Shown here in pieces: positions 36,192 through 44,283 of a stretch of DNA of 64,000 nucleotides; positions within the stretch are counted from its first letter, which is position 1, and every line of letters starts with the position of its first letter. The position numbers and the translations under genes are program-made. Origin of the DNA: Fodinibacter sp963834965 (GTDB lineage Bacteria; Actinomycetota; Actinomycetes; Actinomycetales; Dermatophilaceae). The notes under the pieces are model-generated. The model did no database searches. It had not been told where the DNA came from and worked only from the letters and a program-made list of their open reading frames with translations. The stretch is taken from NCBI GenBank assembly GCA_963834965.1, contig CAWIEI010000014.1:1-64000 (forward strand). Direction: 5' to 3'.

Positions 36192-36389
36192 GTCAGGTGC
36201 TCGGGTGGGGTCCGACGTGGGGTGGGCCTGCGGAGTACGTCAGGGGGTCGGCCGAGTCGGTCGTCAAAGATTAAACCTGCTCGCCCAAACCTTCGGATTC
36301 CCTCGTCGAAGGGCATTTCTGAGGGCGATATGGACATGTCCGTACGAAGGCTTGCGCGGAGAGTGGGTCATGAGACACGATGGGCTCAC

Positions 36390-36486
36390 TCGCTCCCCTT
36401 CGGGGTTGAGCGAACGGCGGACCGGCTTCTCCCCCCCGGAGCTCGGCTCGCCGACGGCCCCGGTTGTCCCCCCGACCGGGGCCGTC
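36390..36486 (+). ncRNA. 6C-type small RNA
   Basis: Two hairpins carry loops with at least six cytosines, the hallmark of the actinobacterial 6C RNA. The second is clear-cut: GACGGCCCCGGT (36453-36464) pairs with ACCGGGGCCGTC around a loop containing CCCCCC. The first has GGCG/CGCC base pairs around CTCCCCCCCGGAG (36429-36441). A third small hairpin, CCCCTTCGGGG, precedes them. In M. tuberculosis the 6C RNA (B11, ncRv13660c) lies beside ssd (Rv3660c) on the same strand, exactly the arrangement here. The C-rich loops are thought to bind G-rich translation start sites. Ends are approximate. Confidence 0.8.
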
Positions 36487-36770
36487 CCATGTCCGGACTT
36501 CGTCCGGTCCGCAGTCGCCGCAGGTCACGGGATGTCGCACGCAGCGCGAGGGGTTACACACCTGTCGCCGGCTACCACCGGGTAGGTGCACCGATCACTT
36601 GCTCTACCAGGCGGTAGCGCAAGGCAGGGTGCCGTGCCGTGGCGGCGACGGGTGTTCGCGCAGCCTGGCTCCACCTCCGTTGTCCACAGGTTGCGGAGAC
36701 CGGGGTGCGTCGTCCACAGCCGCACGACCGGACTGGTTCGTGCGGCCGGCGGCGGGTCAGGGTTGTCGGC
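36487..36770. other. Leader region before ssd
   Basis: 284 bases without a gene, between the 6C RNA and the ATG of ssd. A GTCCGGACTTCGTCCGGTCC-type stem-loop at about 36491-36510 may be the 3' end of the sRNA. Repeated TTGTCCACAGG and CGTCCACAGC strings near 36678-36720 look like DnaA-box-related sequence but are too few and too degenerate to call. Confidence 0.4.
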
Positions 36771-37508
36771 ATGACCTCACCGCAGCGCGTGATCGCCGTC
36801 ATCGGCGCTTCCGGCGGCCTGGGGGCCAGCACCCTCGCCCTCGCCGTCGGGCGCCGGCTCGCGGCGACCGGCCCGCCGTCGGTGGTGGTCGACCTCGACC
36901 TGCTCCGTGGCGGCCTCGAGGTCACGGCCGGCACCGAGCACCTGCCCGGCCGACGCTGGGACGACCTGCGCCACCTGCGTGGTCGGGTGCCACCCGAGGC
37001 GTTGCTCGGGGTGCTGCCCGCCGAGGATGGATGCAGTGTGCTCTCCGCCCGCGGGGGCGCACCTCCCGAGGTGCCGGAGTCCGCGGCCCGCGACGTCGTG
37101 GCAGCGCTGGCCGCAGGGCCGGCGCGGGTGGTGCTCGACCTGCCGCTCACGAGCCCCGTCCTGCCCGACGTGCTTTCCGGCGGCGCCCTCGTGGTGGTGC
37201 TCGTGGGGCTGCGCACCCGGGCCCTGGCCGATGGCGATGCCGCGGTGTCGCACCTCCTCGAAGGTCCTTGGGTCCAGGAGGTGCCGCCGGACGTCCGCCT
37301 GGTCACCCGCGGGGGCCGGGCCGGCTCCGACGTGGTCGACGAGGTCGTCGCCCACCTCGGCATCGCGCACCTGCACCACCTCGCCGACGACCCGCACGTG
37401 CCGCGAGACGCCGAGCGGGGTCTGTTCCCCGGCACCGGGCGCGACGGCATTCGGCGGTGTGCGGATGCCGTCGCGGGAGCGGTCGACGCGCTGGCGGTGG
37501 CGGTGTGA
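36771..37508 (+). CDS. ssd: Septum-site-determining-like / CpaE-TadZ-type ATPase (Ssd)
   Basis: A 245-residue ParA/MinD-like protein matching Rv3660c in position. The N-terminal loop IGASGGLGASTLALAVG is a P-loop-like turn in which the Walker lysine is missing (GLGAST where KGGxGKT is expected). ATPase activity is therefore doubtful, as in some TadZ proteins. VVVDLDLLRGGLEVTAGTE is the ParA-type second strand. TadZ/CpaE proteins place the Tad machine in the cell; Ssd in mycobacteria affects septation. The stop overlaps the GTG of tadA (GTGA), so translation is coupled. ATG 36771 has no strong RBS but begins directly before the fold. Confidence 0.85.
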   Translation: MTSPQRVIAVIGASGGLGASTLALAVGRRLAATGPPSVVVDLDLLRGGLEVTAGTEHLPGRRWDDLRHLRGRVPPEALLGVLPAEDGCSVLSARGGAPPEVPESAARDVVAALAAGPARVVLDLPLTSPVLPDVLSGGALVVVLVGLRTRALADGDAAVSHLLEGPWVQEVPPDVRLVTRGGRAGSDVVDEVVAHLGIAHLHHLADDPHVPRDAERGLFPGTGRDGIRRCADAVAGAVDALAVAV

Positions 37509-38686
37509 CCGCGCGGGCAGGGCCACTCGACGCCTCGGTCCGCCGCGCCATCGCGGCCGGAGCCGGTCCGTCCGTGGCCTCGATCGACGCTCTCGTGGCC
37601 GAGCACACCGCCACGCTCGGTGACGACGGTCGCGCCGAGACGGCGAGGGGTCTGCTCGAGCAGCTGGTGGGCCTGGGCCCCCTGGCGCAGCTGGCTGTCG
37701 ACCGGTCGGTCACCGACCTGCTCGTCAACGGCGACGGGGCCGTCTGGCTCGACCGGGGGCGGGGGATGGAGCGGTCCTCGGTCCGCGTCGAGACCGACGA
37801 CCTCCGGCCACTGGCCGTGCGCCTGGCCGGCGTGGCGGGGCGCCGACTCGACGACGCACAGCCGTGGGTCGACGGAGTGCTGCCGGGTGGGGTGCGGCTG
37901 CATGCGGTGCTCCCGCCGCTGGCCGACGGCGGGCCGCACCTCAGCCTGCGGTTCGCCCGGCACCGGCCCGGAGGTGTCGACGCCCTCGCCCGGCTCGGGT
38001 CGGTCACCCCCGACATGGCCGAGCTGCTGCGCGGCGTCGTCGCGGCCCGCACCTCGCTCGTGGTCACCGGTGGTACCAGCGCGGGCAAGACGACGGTGCT
38101 GGCGGCACTGGTCGCCGAGTGCCCCGCCGACGAGCGCATCGTCGTGGTCGAGGACGTCCGTGAGCTCGACCCCGAGCATCCCCACGTCGTGCGGCTGCAG
38201 GGTCGCGGGTCCAACGTCGAGGGCGTCGGAGGGGTAACCCTCGTCGACCTCGTGCGACAGGCGCTGCGGATGCGGCCCGACCGGTTGGTGGTCGGCGAGG
38301 TGCGTGGCGCCGAGGTGCGCGAGCTGCTGGCTGCCCTGAACACCGGCCACGAGGGCGGCATGAGCACGTTGCACGCCAACGGTCCCGAGGAGGTGCCGGC
38401 CCGCTTCGAGGCCCTGGGTGCCCTCGCCGGGATGCCCAGAGAGGGTGTGCACGCGCAGCTGCGTGAGGCGCTGAGAGTTGTGGTCCACGTCGTGCGTCGA
38501 GGGGGGTCGCGCACGGTCGACCGGGTCGGCGTCGTCGTCCCTGATCCGGTCGACCCGCGTGCCGTGCGGGTCGTCGAGGCAGCCAGGAGCGGCGACACGG
38601 GTCTGCTGGGCGGTCCGGGTCGCGAACGCCTCGTCCGGCTGGTGCCGTCGCTTGCCGCCGGATGCCGGTGGGTCGGTCCGTGCTGA
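37505..38686 (+). CDS. tadA: Tad secretion ATPase TadA/CpaF
   Basis: A 393-residue type II/IV secretion ATPase that powers Flp pilus assembly. Walker A GGTSAGKTT is at 189-197, the Asp box VVEDVRELDPEHPHVVRL follows, Walker B-type MRPDRLVVGEVRGAE, and the His box NTGHEGGMSTLHAN. The N-terminal N1D-like domain has LGPLAQLAVDRSVTDLLVNG. GTG 37505 overlaps the ssd stop. The protein is full length for the family. Together with the TadB, TadC and pilin genes it forms a strand-continuous operon with overlapping stops, corresponding to Rv3659c-Rv3654c. Confidence 0.93.
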   Translation: MTARAGPLDASVRRAIAAGAGPSVASIDALVAEHTATLGDDGRAETARGLLEQLVGLGPLAQLAVDRSVTDLLVNGDGAVWLDRGRGMERSSVRVETDDLRPLAVRLAGVAGRRLDDAQPWVDGVLPGGVRLHAVLPPLADGGPHLSLRFARHRPGGVDALARLGSVTPDMAELLRGVVAARTSLVVTGGTSAGKTTVLAALVAECPADERIVVVEDVRELDPEHPHVVRLQGRGSNVEGVGGVTLVDLVRQALRMRPDRLVVGEVRGAEVRELLAALNTGHEGGMSTLHANGPEEVPARFEALGALAGMPREGVHAQLREALRVVVHVVRRGGSRTVDRVGVVVPDPVDPRAVRVVEAARSGDTGLLGGPGRERLVRLVPSLAAGCRWVGPC

Positions 38687-39411
38687 CCGCGGCGGTGGTG
38701 GCGGTTCTCGCCAGCCTGGTGTGGCCCGACCCCGGCGGCGACGGTGGGGCCGACGTCGATCCCTCCGACGGGGACAATGCGGCAACCTCCTGGGTCGACC
38801 GAGTCGTCGCTCGGGTACGGCGCCCGATGGCTCGAGCACCCGACGCTGCCTGGGTCGCCGACTTCGCCGAGGTCGTTGCCGTGGGGCTCGATGCGGGGCT
38901 CGACCTGGCCGCCGCGGCCCTTGCCTCAGCCCGGTCGCCGGGGGTACGCACCAGCGCCCCCTGGCTGGCGCCGCACCTGCGCTCATCCATCGATGCCGGG
39001 CACGGGGTGACCACCGTGCTCGACGGCGACCCCGACCTGACCGACGAGGCCCGGCGCGACCTCGCCCTCCTGGTGGCGGCCTGGCGGCTGGCCGAGGAGG
39101 TGGGCGCGGCCGCATCCGCCGTCACCACCTCGGCGGCCGCCTCGGTCCGGGAGCGGCGCGCCGCGGCCGACCGCACCGCAGTGGTGGTCGCCGGCCCGCG
39201 AGCGTCGATGCTGCTGCTGTCGGCCCTGCCGGTGGCCGGTCCGGCCGCCGCGATGCTCGTGGGGCTGTCGCCCAGCCGGCTCTACGACTCCTCGGCCGCG
39301 CGCCTGCTCGGCGCCGCCGGGCTGCTGCTGACCGCGGCCGGCTGGTGGTGGGCCCGCGGGCTGCTCCGGCGGGCCCGTCGGCCCGGCCGCACCGACGGGC
39401 CCCCGACATGA
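38662..39411 (+). CDS. tadB: Tad membrane protein TadB (type II secretion F domain)
   Basis: A 249-residue protein with an N-terminal membrane segment, a cytoplasmic T2SSF-like domain (about 60-170), and two C-terminal membrane segments (about 178-200 and 215-235). Its T2SSF marks are ADFAEVVAVGLDAGLDLAAA and WRLAEEVGAAASAVTTSAAA. It is shorter than TadB of Proteobacteria, as is usual in actinobacteria. The start is uncertain: ATG 38662 overlaps tadA by 25 bp, while GTG 38680 gives a 7-bp overlap. The stop overlaps the tadC ATG. Corresponds to Rv3658c. Confidence 0.85.
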   Translation: MPVGRSVLTAAVVAVLASLVWPDPGGDGGADVDPSDGDNAATSWVDRVVARVRRPMARAPDAAWVADFAEVVAVGLDAGLDLAAAALASARSPGVRTSAPWLAPHLRSSIDAGHGVTTVLDGDPDLTDEARRDLALLVAAWRLAEEVGAAASAVTTSAAASVRERRAAADRTAVVVAGPRASMLLLSALPVAGPAAAMLVGLSPSRLYDSSAARLLGAAGLLLTAAGWWWARGLLRRARRPGRTDGPPT

Positions 39412-39956
39412 GCGTGGTGGCCCTGCAGGTGGTGTTGCTGGTGGCGTCGGCGGTGCTCGCCTGGCCGGGTGCCGACCAGCACTGGGCGCCGTCGCCACCG
39501 GCCGAGACCGCACCACCCGGCCCTGCGACCGTCGAGGAGGCTGCCGCCGCCCTGGGCCTGGTCGCGGCAGCGTTGCGCGGTGGCGTCGGAGCGGTCGAGG
39601 CGCTGGAGGCCGTCGCGGCGGTCGACCCGGGTGTGGCTGGGCGCGAGCTCGCCGTGGTGGCCGCAGCCCACCGCTGGGGTCAGCTCCCCGACGAGGCCTG
39701 GGCCCACGTCGGCCCGGGCTGGGCCGCGGCCAGGGTGGCCTGGCACGCCGCCCACAGTGCCGGGGCGGCGCCCGGGGGTCTGCTGACGGCCGCCGCGGGC
39801 CGGATGCGCGCCGAGGAGTCGCGACGGGTCGAGGCGTCGGTGCACCGTGCCGGCGTGCTGCTGGTGCTGCCGCTGGGCGCCTGCTTCCTCCCGGGGTTCC
39901 TTGCCACGACGGTCGCACCGGTCGTCCTGCACCTGCTCGGCGGCCTGGCGCGGTGA
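39408..39956 (+). CDS. tadC: Tad membrane protein TadC
   Basis: A 182-residue T2SSF-type protein. It has an N-terminal membrane segment, ALGLVAAALRGGVGAVEALE as the first helical repeat and HSAGAAPGGLLTAAAGRMRA as the second. A C-terminal hydrophobic hairpin follows (AGVLLVLPLGACFLPGFLAT). It pairs with TadB to form the inner-membrane platform for the pilus. The ATG overlaps the tadB stop as ATGA. Corresponds to Rv3657c. It ends the tightly overlapped part; about 160 bp then separate it from the pilin gene. Confidence 0.85.
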   Translation: MSVVALQVVLLVASAVLAWPGADQHWAPSPPAETAPPGPATVEEAAAALGLVAAALRGGVGAVEALEAVAAVDPGVAGRELAVVAAAHRWGQLPDEAWAHVGPGWAAARVAWHAAHSAGAAPGGLLTAAAGRMRAEESRRVEASVHRAGVLLVLPLGACFLPGFLATTVAPVVLHLLGGLAR

Positions 39957-40114
39957 CCGAGCAGTGGCGCCGGGCCCACCGTCATCCACAGGACGCGCGG
40001 TGCCTGGACCGTCATCCACAGGGCCGGGGTGCTCCTCGCGTCGGCGGGCTCGGTCCGCCGACAGTGGTCGGGGGCGCGAGAGCCGCGTTCCACGATGGCA
40101 GGGGAGTGGTGTCC

Positions 40115-40321
40115 ATGACGATGAGGTCCGTTGGCAGGGTCGCGGGGATGCGGCGGCGGTTGCGAGCCCTTGGTGAGGAGGGGATGACCACTGCTGAGTA
40201 CGCGGTGGGCACGATGGCGGCGGTGGCGTTCGCAGCGCTGCTGCTCGCGATCGTCCGGTCGGGGCCCGTCAAGAGCGCGTTGACCAAGGTCATCATGACC
40301 GCGCTGGGCACCGGGTCGTGA
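40115..40321 (+). CDS. DUF4244 / Flp-type pilin
   Basis: A 68-residue pilin-like protein. After a basic leader (RRRLRALG) comes EEGMTTAEYAVGTMAAVAFA, the type IVb pilin pattern with E+5 relative to a G|M cleavage site, then one membrane helix and a short C-terminal tail ending ALGTGS. DUF4244 is the actinobacterial Flp relative (Rv3656c). ATG 40115 follows GGGGAG by 8 bases; the open frame extends upstream through non-coding-looking sequence with repeated CCGTCATCCACAGG strings. The stop overlaps the next GTG. No prepilin peptidase gene is in the window, so it must lie elsewhere. Confidence 0.88.
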   Translation: MTMRSVGRVAGMRRRLRALGEEGMTTAEYAVGTMAAVAFAALLLAIVRSGPVKSALTKVIMTALGTGS

Positions 40322-40677
40322 GGCCACGGCGCCGGGCCGAGAACGGTGCCGCGACCGCGGAGCTGGCGGTGGCACTGCCCACCCTGGTCCTCGTGCTCGC
40401 GGTGGCGCTGGCGGCCGTCGACCTGGGGCTGGCCCAGGTGCGGTGCGTCGACGCCGCTCGGCTCGGCGCCAGGCTCCTGGCCCGGGGTGAAACGCAGGGC
40501 TCGGCGCTGGGAGCTGCGCGGGCCGCAGCCCCCGAGGGTGCCGCGATCTCGTTCACCGCCAGCGGTTCACGGGTGAGCGTCGTGGTCACCGGCGTCGTTC
40601 CGGCCGCCCTGCGGGCGCTGGGTGCGGTACCGGCACCGAGTGCGTCGGCTCAGGCACTGCTCGAGGTCGCACCGTGA
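40318..40677 (+). CDS. TadE-like pseudopilin
   Basis: A 119-residue TadE-family protein. A short basic leader is followed by ENGAATAELAVALPTLVLVL, with the glutamate of the processing motif, a membrane helix, and RCVDAARLGARLLARGE, the usual TadE helix after it. The C-terminal beta part is short. It corresponds to Rv3655c. GTG 40318 overlaps the pilin stop (GTGA) and the stop overlaps the next GTG, so pilin, TadE and TadE-like are translated as a set. Likely a minor pilin or assembly factor at the outer face. Confidence 0.87.
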   Translation: MRPRRRAENGAATAELAVALPTLVLVLAVALAAVDLGLAQVRCVDAARLGARLLARGETQGSALGAARAAAPEGAAISFTASGSRVSVVVTGVVPAALRALGAVPAPSASAQALLEVAP

Positions 40678-41126
40678 ACCGCCGGGCGGCGGCCCGACGT
40701 GAGCGCGGGAGTGCCTCGGTGCTCGTCGTGGGTGCGGTCGGCACGGTCGTGATGGTGCTGAGCGGCGTGCTCGTGGTCGCCGGGGCGGTCCGCGACCTCC
40801 ATCGGGTCCAGGCTGCCGCCGACCTTGCGGCCCTCGCGGCGGCCGGCGGAACCTCGAGCTGGGGTGGCCCCGACTGCGTGACCGCCCATGCGGTGGCCGA
40901 GGCGAACGGTGCTCGGCTGACCCTCTGCTCGACCGAGCGCGACGGCTCGGCGATCGTCACGGCAGCCGTGAGGTCCCGATGGCCCCGGGGGTGGGGGCTG
41001 CCCAGGATGATCACTTCGACAGCCCGGGCCGGCATGGTCGATGTCGCCGATGAAGCTGGGACACCGGTGCCCGGTCTAGCAGAGCGCGTGAAACAACCTC
41101 CGGTACGCCGTCCGCCGCGGCGATGA
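40674..41126 (+). CDS. TadE-like / Rv3654c-type secreted protein
   Basis: A 150-residue protein. RRERGSASVLVVGAVGTVVM gives a TadE/TadG-like N-terminal helix, and VQAAADLAALAAAGG is the TadG signature. Two cysteines (C68 in GPDCVTAH and C85 in LTLCSTE) may form a disulfide outside the cell. This is the Rv3654c family, found between Flp genes and helicase genes in actinobacteria; it matches the local order, since a helicase follows. The C-terminus is proline/arginine-rich. In M. tuberculosis Rv3654c and Rv3655c have been reported as effectors, which cannot be judged here. Confidence 0.83.
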   Translation: MNRRAAARRERGSASVLVVGAVGTVVMVLSGVLVVAGAVRDLHRVQAAADLAALAAAGGTSSWGGPDCVTAHAVAEANGARLTLCSTERDGSAIVTAAVRSRWPRGWGLPRMITSTARAGMVDVADEAGTPVPGLAERVKQPPVRRPPRR

Positions 41127-41171
41127 CCAGAACCGCTGGCCCGGCACGCAGACCGGCCGGTGGCGCGTCTC

Positions 41172-41223
41172 GATCGTCAGGCTTGGCCGTTGATCGGGTG
41201 CCAGGAGGATCGTCAGGCTTGGC
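41172..41223. repeat. 16-bp direct repeat spanning a stop codon
   Basis: GATCGTCAGGCTTGGC occurs at 41172-41187 and 41208-41223. The second copy contains the stop (41213-41215) of the minus-strand gene at 41213-41713, so the gene tail is copied just downstream. Confidence 0.85.
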
Positions 41224-41713
41224 GGTCGCCACGCTCCAAGCGGTCGTCGTCCGCGGGCAGCCGTGCCGTGTCGTTCGCCGAGCCGGTCGTGCGCGTGGCG
41301 CTGCCGGAGGTGGGGGCGCCCCCTGGGGCGGAGCCCTGGTGCTGGTGGCTGACCAGGGCTTCGGCCTCCTCGCGGCGGCGGCGCTCCTCGGTGAGGGCCT
41401 GCTCGCGGCTCGCGAACTCCTCCTGCATCCGCCGCTGCTCCTCGGCGCGCTCCGCCTCGCGGGCGGCGGCGGCCTCCTTGGCCTCGACCCGACGCCGCTT
41501 GCTGCGCCGCAGGCCGCCGCGCAGCAGCACCCAGCCCAGCCAGAACACCGAGATGACGACCATGCCCGTGATGAGCAGCGTGAGCGGCGGGATGGCCAAC
41601 GTGCCTCCCAGCACGTCGATCTCGACGGAGTCGGTCAGCTGGGCGGTTCCGGCGACGAGGACGACGCCGGCCGCGGCGGCAAGCAGGACGAGAATGACTC
41701 CGAGCAGGACCAT
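41213..41713 (-). CDS. Two-helix membrane protein with charged coiled-coil tail
   Basis: A 166-residue protein. Two membrane segments (about 3-24 and 41-66) are followed by a highly charged helical region rich in Arg, Glu and Ala (AKEAAAAREAERAEEQRRMQ onward) that should form a coiled coil, then a Ser/Gly/Thr-rich disordered tail. The general shape is that of LapA/DUF1049-like proteins, but I do not see a firm signature. It is convergent with the Tad operon and stands alone. The start is ATG 41713; it has no recognisable function. Confidence 0.65.
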   Translation of the reverse strand: MVLLGVILVLLAAAAGVVLVAGTAQLTDSVEIDVLGGTLAIPPLTLLITGMVVISVFWLGWVLLRGGLRRSKRRRVEAKEAAAAREAERAEEQRRMQEEFASREQALTEERRRREEAEALVSHQHQGSAPGGAPTSGSATRTTGSANDTARLPADDDRLERGDRQA

Positions 41714-41923
41714 GCGGCGACCCTACCCGCGAGGCCGTGGCCGGAACCTTTCGCAGCCAAGCGTCTTCGTGGGGTGGAAGGGCGCGATGTGACGCGTGCG
41801 CACGAGCAACCGTCCGGCAACCGGGGGCGCGCCTCGGCGAGGCCACACCGGGGTCGGGTGTGCGCGGGCGCCAGGGTGACTTCCGCTCTGGTGCCAGGGG
41901 CGAGGACTGCCCCGGCGTCAGGA

Positions 41924-44206
41924 TCAGGTGTGTCCGGGCGCCAGGGCCAGCTCAAGCACGGTCACCGCTCCGGCCTTGTCGAGCGGCTCGTTGCCGTTGC
42001 CGCACTTGGGCGACTGCACGCAGGCCGGACACCCCGTGGCGCACGGGCACCCGAGCACGGCATCGCGGGTGGCGCGCACCCATGGCTCGAACGCGCCGAA
42101 CGCCCGCTCCGCGAAGCCGGCTCCGCCGGGGTACCCGTCGAACACCATGATGGTGGGCTCGCCGGTGTCGGGGTGGAGGGCGGTCGAGACCCCACCGACG
42201 TCCCAGCGGTCCGAGGTGGCGACGAGCGGCAGCATCCCGATGGCGGCGTGCTCCGCGGCGTGCAGGGCCCCCGGCACCGCCGGCGCCTCGACGCCCGCCG
42301 CGGTCAGCACGTCGTCGGGCACGGTCCACCACACCGCCTTGGTCGTCAGCGACCGCTCGGGCAGGTCGAGCGGGTGGGTGCCGAGCACCTCCCCCGACGG
42401 CAGCCGGCGCAGGAAGCCGGTGACCTGCGAGGTCACCCGCACCGTCCCGAACGACACCGTGACCCTCGCCCGTCGCTCGGTGCGCTCGCGACGGAGGATG
42501 TCGAACCGGCTCACCGACTGCGCGTGGGTCGACCAGCCAGGGTCACCTCGCACGACGTGCGCCGCCCGGGCCTCGAGGTCGAGCTCGGTGACCACCCAGG
42601 TGTCGCCCTGGTGCACGTGTACGGCCCCGGTGTGCACCTGCGCGTGCGACGACGCCTCGTCGACCGTGCCCAGCACCCGGCCGGTGCGCGCCTCCACGAC
42701 GGCGACGACGTCGCTGGCCCCCCGCAGCGAGATGTGCGCGGTGGGGCGGTCCTCGCGGGCCCAGAACCACCCGGAGGGCCTCCGCCGCAGGATGCCGCCG
42801 GCCACCAGGGCGTCGAGCAGGCGGCGGGTGTCGGGCCCGAACATCGGCAGGTCGCTCTCGCCCAGCGGCAGCTCGGCCGCCGCAGCCGCCAGGTGCGGGG
42901 CCAGCACGTGGGCGTTGTGCGGGTCCATGACGGTGGCCTCGGCGGGCGCGCCGAAGATCGCCTCGGGGTGGCGCACGAGGTAGGTGTCGAGGGGATCGTC
43001 GGCCGCCACGAGCACCGCCAGCGACTCCTCGCCCGAGCGACCGGCCCGCCCCGCCTGCTGCCACAGGCTGGCCCGTCGCCCCGGCCAGCCGGCCATCACC
43101 ACCGCGTCGAGGCCGCTGACGTCGATGCCCAGCTCGAGGGCGTTCGTGGCGGCCAGCCCGCGCACCGAGCCGTCGCGCAGGCCGCGCTCGATCTGGCGCC
43201 GGTCCTGGGGCAGGTAGCCGCCGCGGTAGGCCGAAACCCCCTCGGCACGCACCGGGTCGTCGTGCTCCACGCGCCGCCGGGCGTTGGTCGCGAGCGCCTC
43301 GGCGCCGGCGCGGCTGCGCGCGAACGCCACCGCCTGCACCCCGTCGAGCACCAGCTCGGCGAGGATCTCGGCCGCCTCGGTCGTGGCCGAGCGCCGGTGC
43401 CCGTCGACCGTGGCCGGCTCCCACAACGCGAAGGTCATCGCCCCGCGCGGCGAGCCGTCGTCGGTGACGGCCGTGACCGGCATCCCGATCAACCGCGAGG
43501 CGTGCACGGCGGGGTCGGACACGGTGGCCGAGGCCAGCACGAAGGTGGGCGTCGCGCCGTAGCGTGCCGCGACCCGCCGCAGCCGGCGCAGCACCGCCGA
43601 CACGTGCGAGCCGAAGACGCCCCGGTAGACGTGGCACTCGTCGACCACGACGTACTCGAGCGAGCGCAGGAACCGCGACCACCGCTGGTGGCCCGGCAGC
43701 AGCGAGTGGTGCAGGAGGTCGGGGTTGGTGAGCACGATGTTGGCGTGGTCGCGGACCCACCGCCGCTCGTCGGGCGGGGTGTCGCCGTCGTAGGTGGCCG
43801 CCCGCACCCCCGGCACCGCCATCGCCTCGATGCGCGCGAGCTGGTCGGCCGCCAGCGCCTTGGTCGGCGCGAGGTAGATGGCGCTCGCCCCGCGCAGCCC
43901 CGGAGCCGCCGAGCCGCCCGAGGCCGCGCTGAGCACCGGAGCGAGGTAGCCCAGGCTCTTGCCGGATGCCGTGCCCGTTGCGATCACGACGTGCTCACCC
44001 GCCGTCGCGAGGTCGATGGCGGCCCGCTGGTGCGACCACGGCCGCTCCATGCCGGCAGCCAGCAGCGCCGACAGCACGGCGGGCGCGACCGACTCCGGCC
44101 ACTGTGCAAGGCGCGCCGTGCGAGCGGGGACGTGCTCGACGTGGAGGAGCCGCTCGCCCTGCGTGCCGGCCGTGAGAACGGCAAGGTGCTGGGCAGGACT
44201 GCTCAC
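41924..44206 (-). CDS. DEAD/DEAH helicase with zinc-binding DUF1998 end, MrfA type
   Basis: A 760-residue superfamily 2 helicase. Walker A ATGTASGKS, motif II VVVDECHVYRG (DECH), motif III LASATVSDP, motif VI QQAGRAGRSGE. The C-terminal DUF1998-type region ends in four cysteines (CPCATGCPACVQSPKCGN), the Zn site of B. subtilis MrfA/YprA, a 3'-5' helicase in mitomycin-type DNA repair. Rv3649 is the mycobacterial counterpart next to the Flp locus. Start: GTG 44206 gives VSSPAQHLAV, similar to relatives; ATG 44236 adds ten residues. Divergent from the STAS gene. Likely acts in excision repair. Confidence 0.9.
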   Translation of the reverse strand: MSSPAQHLAVLTAGTQGERLLHVEHVPARTARLAQWPESVAPAVLSALLAAGMERPWSHQRAAIDLATAGEHVVIATGTASGKSLGYLAPVLSAASGGSAAPGLRGASAIYLAPTKALAADQLARIEAMAVPGVRAATYDGDTPPDERRWVRDHANIVLTNPDLLHHSLLPGHQRWSRFLRSLEYVVVDECHVYRGVFGSHVSAVLRRLRRVAARYGATPTFVLASATVSDPAVHASRLIGMPVTAVTDDGSPRGAMTFALWEPATVDGHRRSATTEAAEILAELVLDGVQAVAFARSRAGAEALATNARRRVEHDDPVRAEGVSAYRGGYLPQDRRQIERGLRDGSVRGLAATNALELGIDVSGLDAVVMAGWPGRRASLWQQAGRAGRSGEESLAVLVAADDPLDTYLVRHPEAIFGAPAEATVMDPHNAHVLAPHLAAAAAELPLGESDLPMFGPDTRRLLDALVAGGILRRRPSGWFWAREDRPTAHISLRGASDVVAVVEARTGRVLGTVDEASSHAQVHTGAVHVHQGDTWVVTELDLEARAAHVVRGDPGWSTHAQSVSRFDILRRERTERRARVTVSFGTVRVTSQVTGFLRRLPSGEVLGTHPLDLPERSLTTKAVWWTVPDDVLTAAGVEAPAVPGALHAAEHAAIGMLPLVATSDRWDVGGVSTALHPDTGEPTIMVFDGYPGGAGFAERAFGAFEPWVRATRDAVLGCPCATGCPACVQSPKCGNGNEPLDKAGAVTVLELALAPGHT

Positions 44207-44283
44207 GACGGTTACGGTAATCCTTGGTCCCGACACCCCCCGTCGGGCTCACGCCCCCGCAGGAAGCACAAGGAGCCCCGCCC

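Larger units (their letters stand above)
35983..36377. other. Intergenic stretch with two terminator-like hairpins
   Basis: Together with the sRNA and its downstream region this gap runs to 36770. It contains the Fic-gene terminator (35997-36022) and a second imperfect hairpin (36152-36191). No gene is supported; short frames are shadow-like. The AT-richer part around 36260-36340 (AAAGATTAAACCT, GGACATGTCC) is the likely promoter area of the 6C RNA. Confidence 0.55.

Noticed and set aside
36660..36770. Replication origin with DnaA boxes (TTGTCCACA-like strings)
   Set aside because: Only two or three degenerate matches, no AT-rich unwinding region and no dnaA or dnaN gene.
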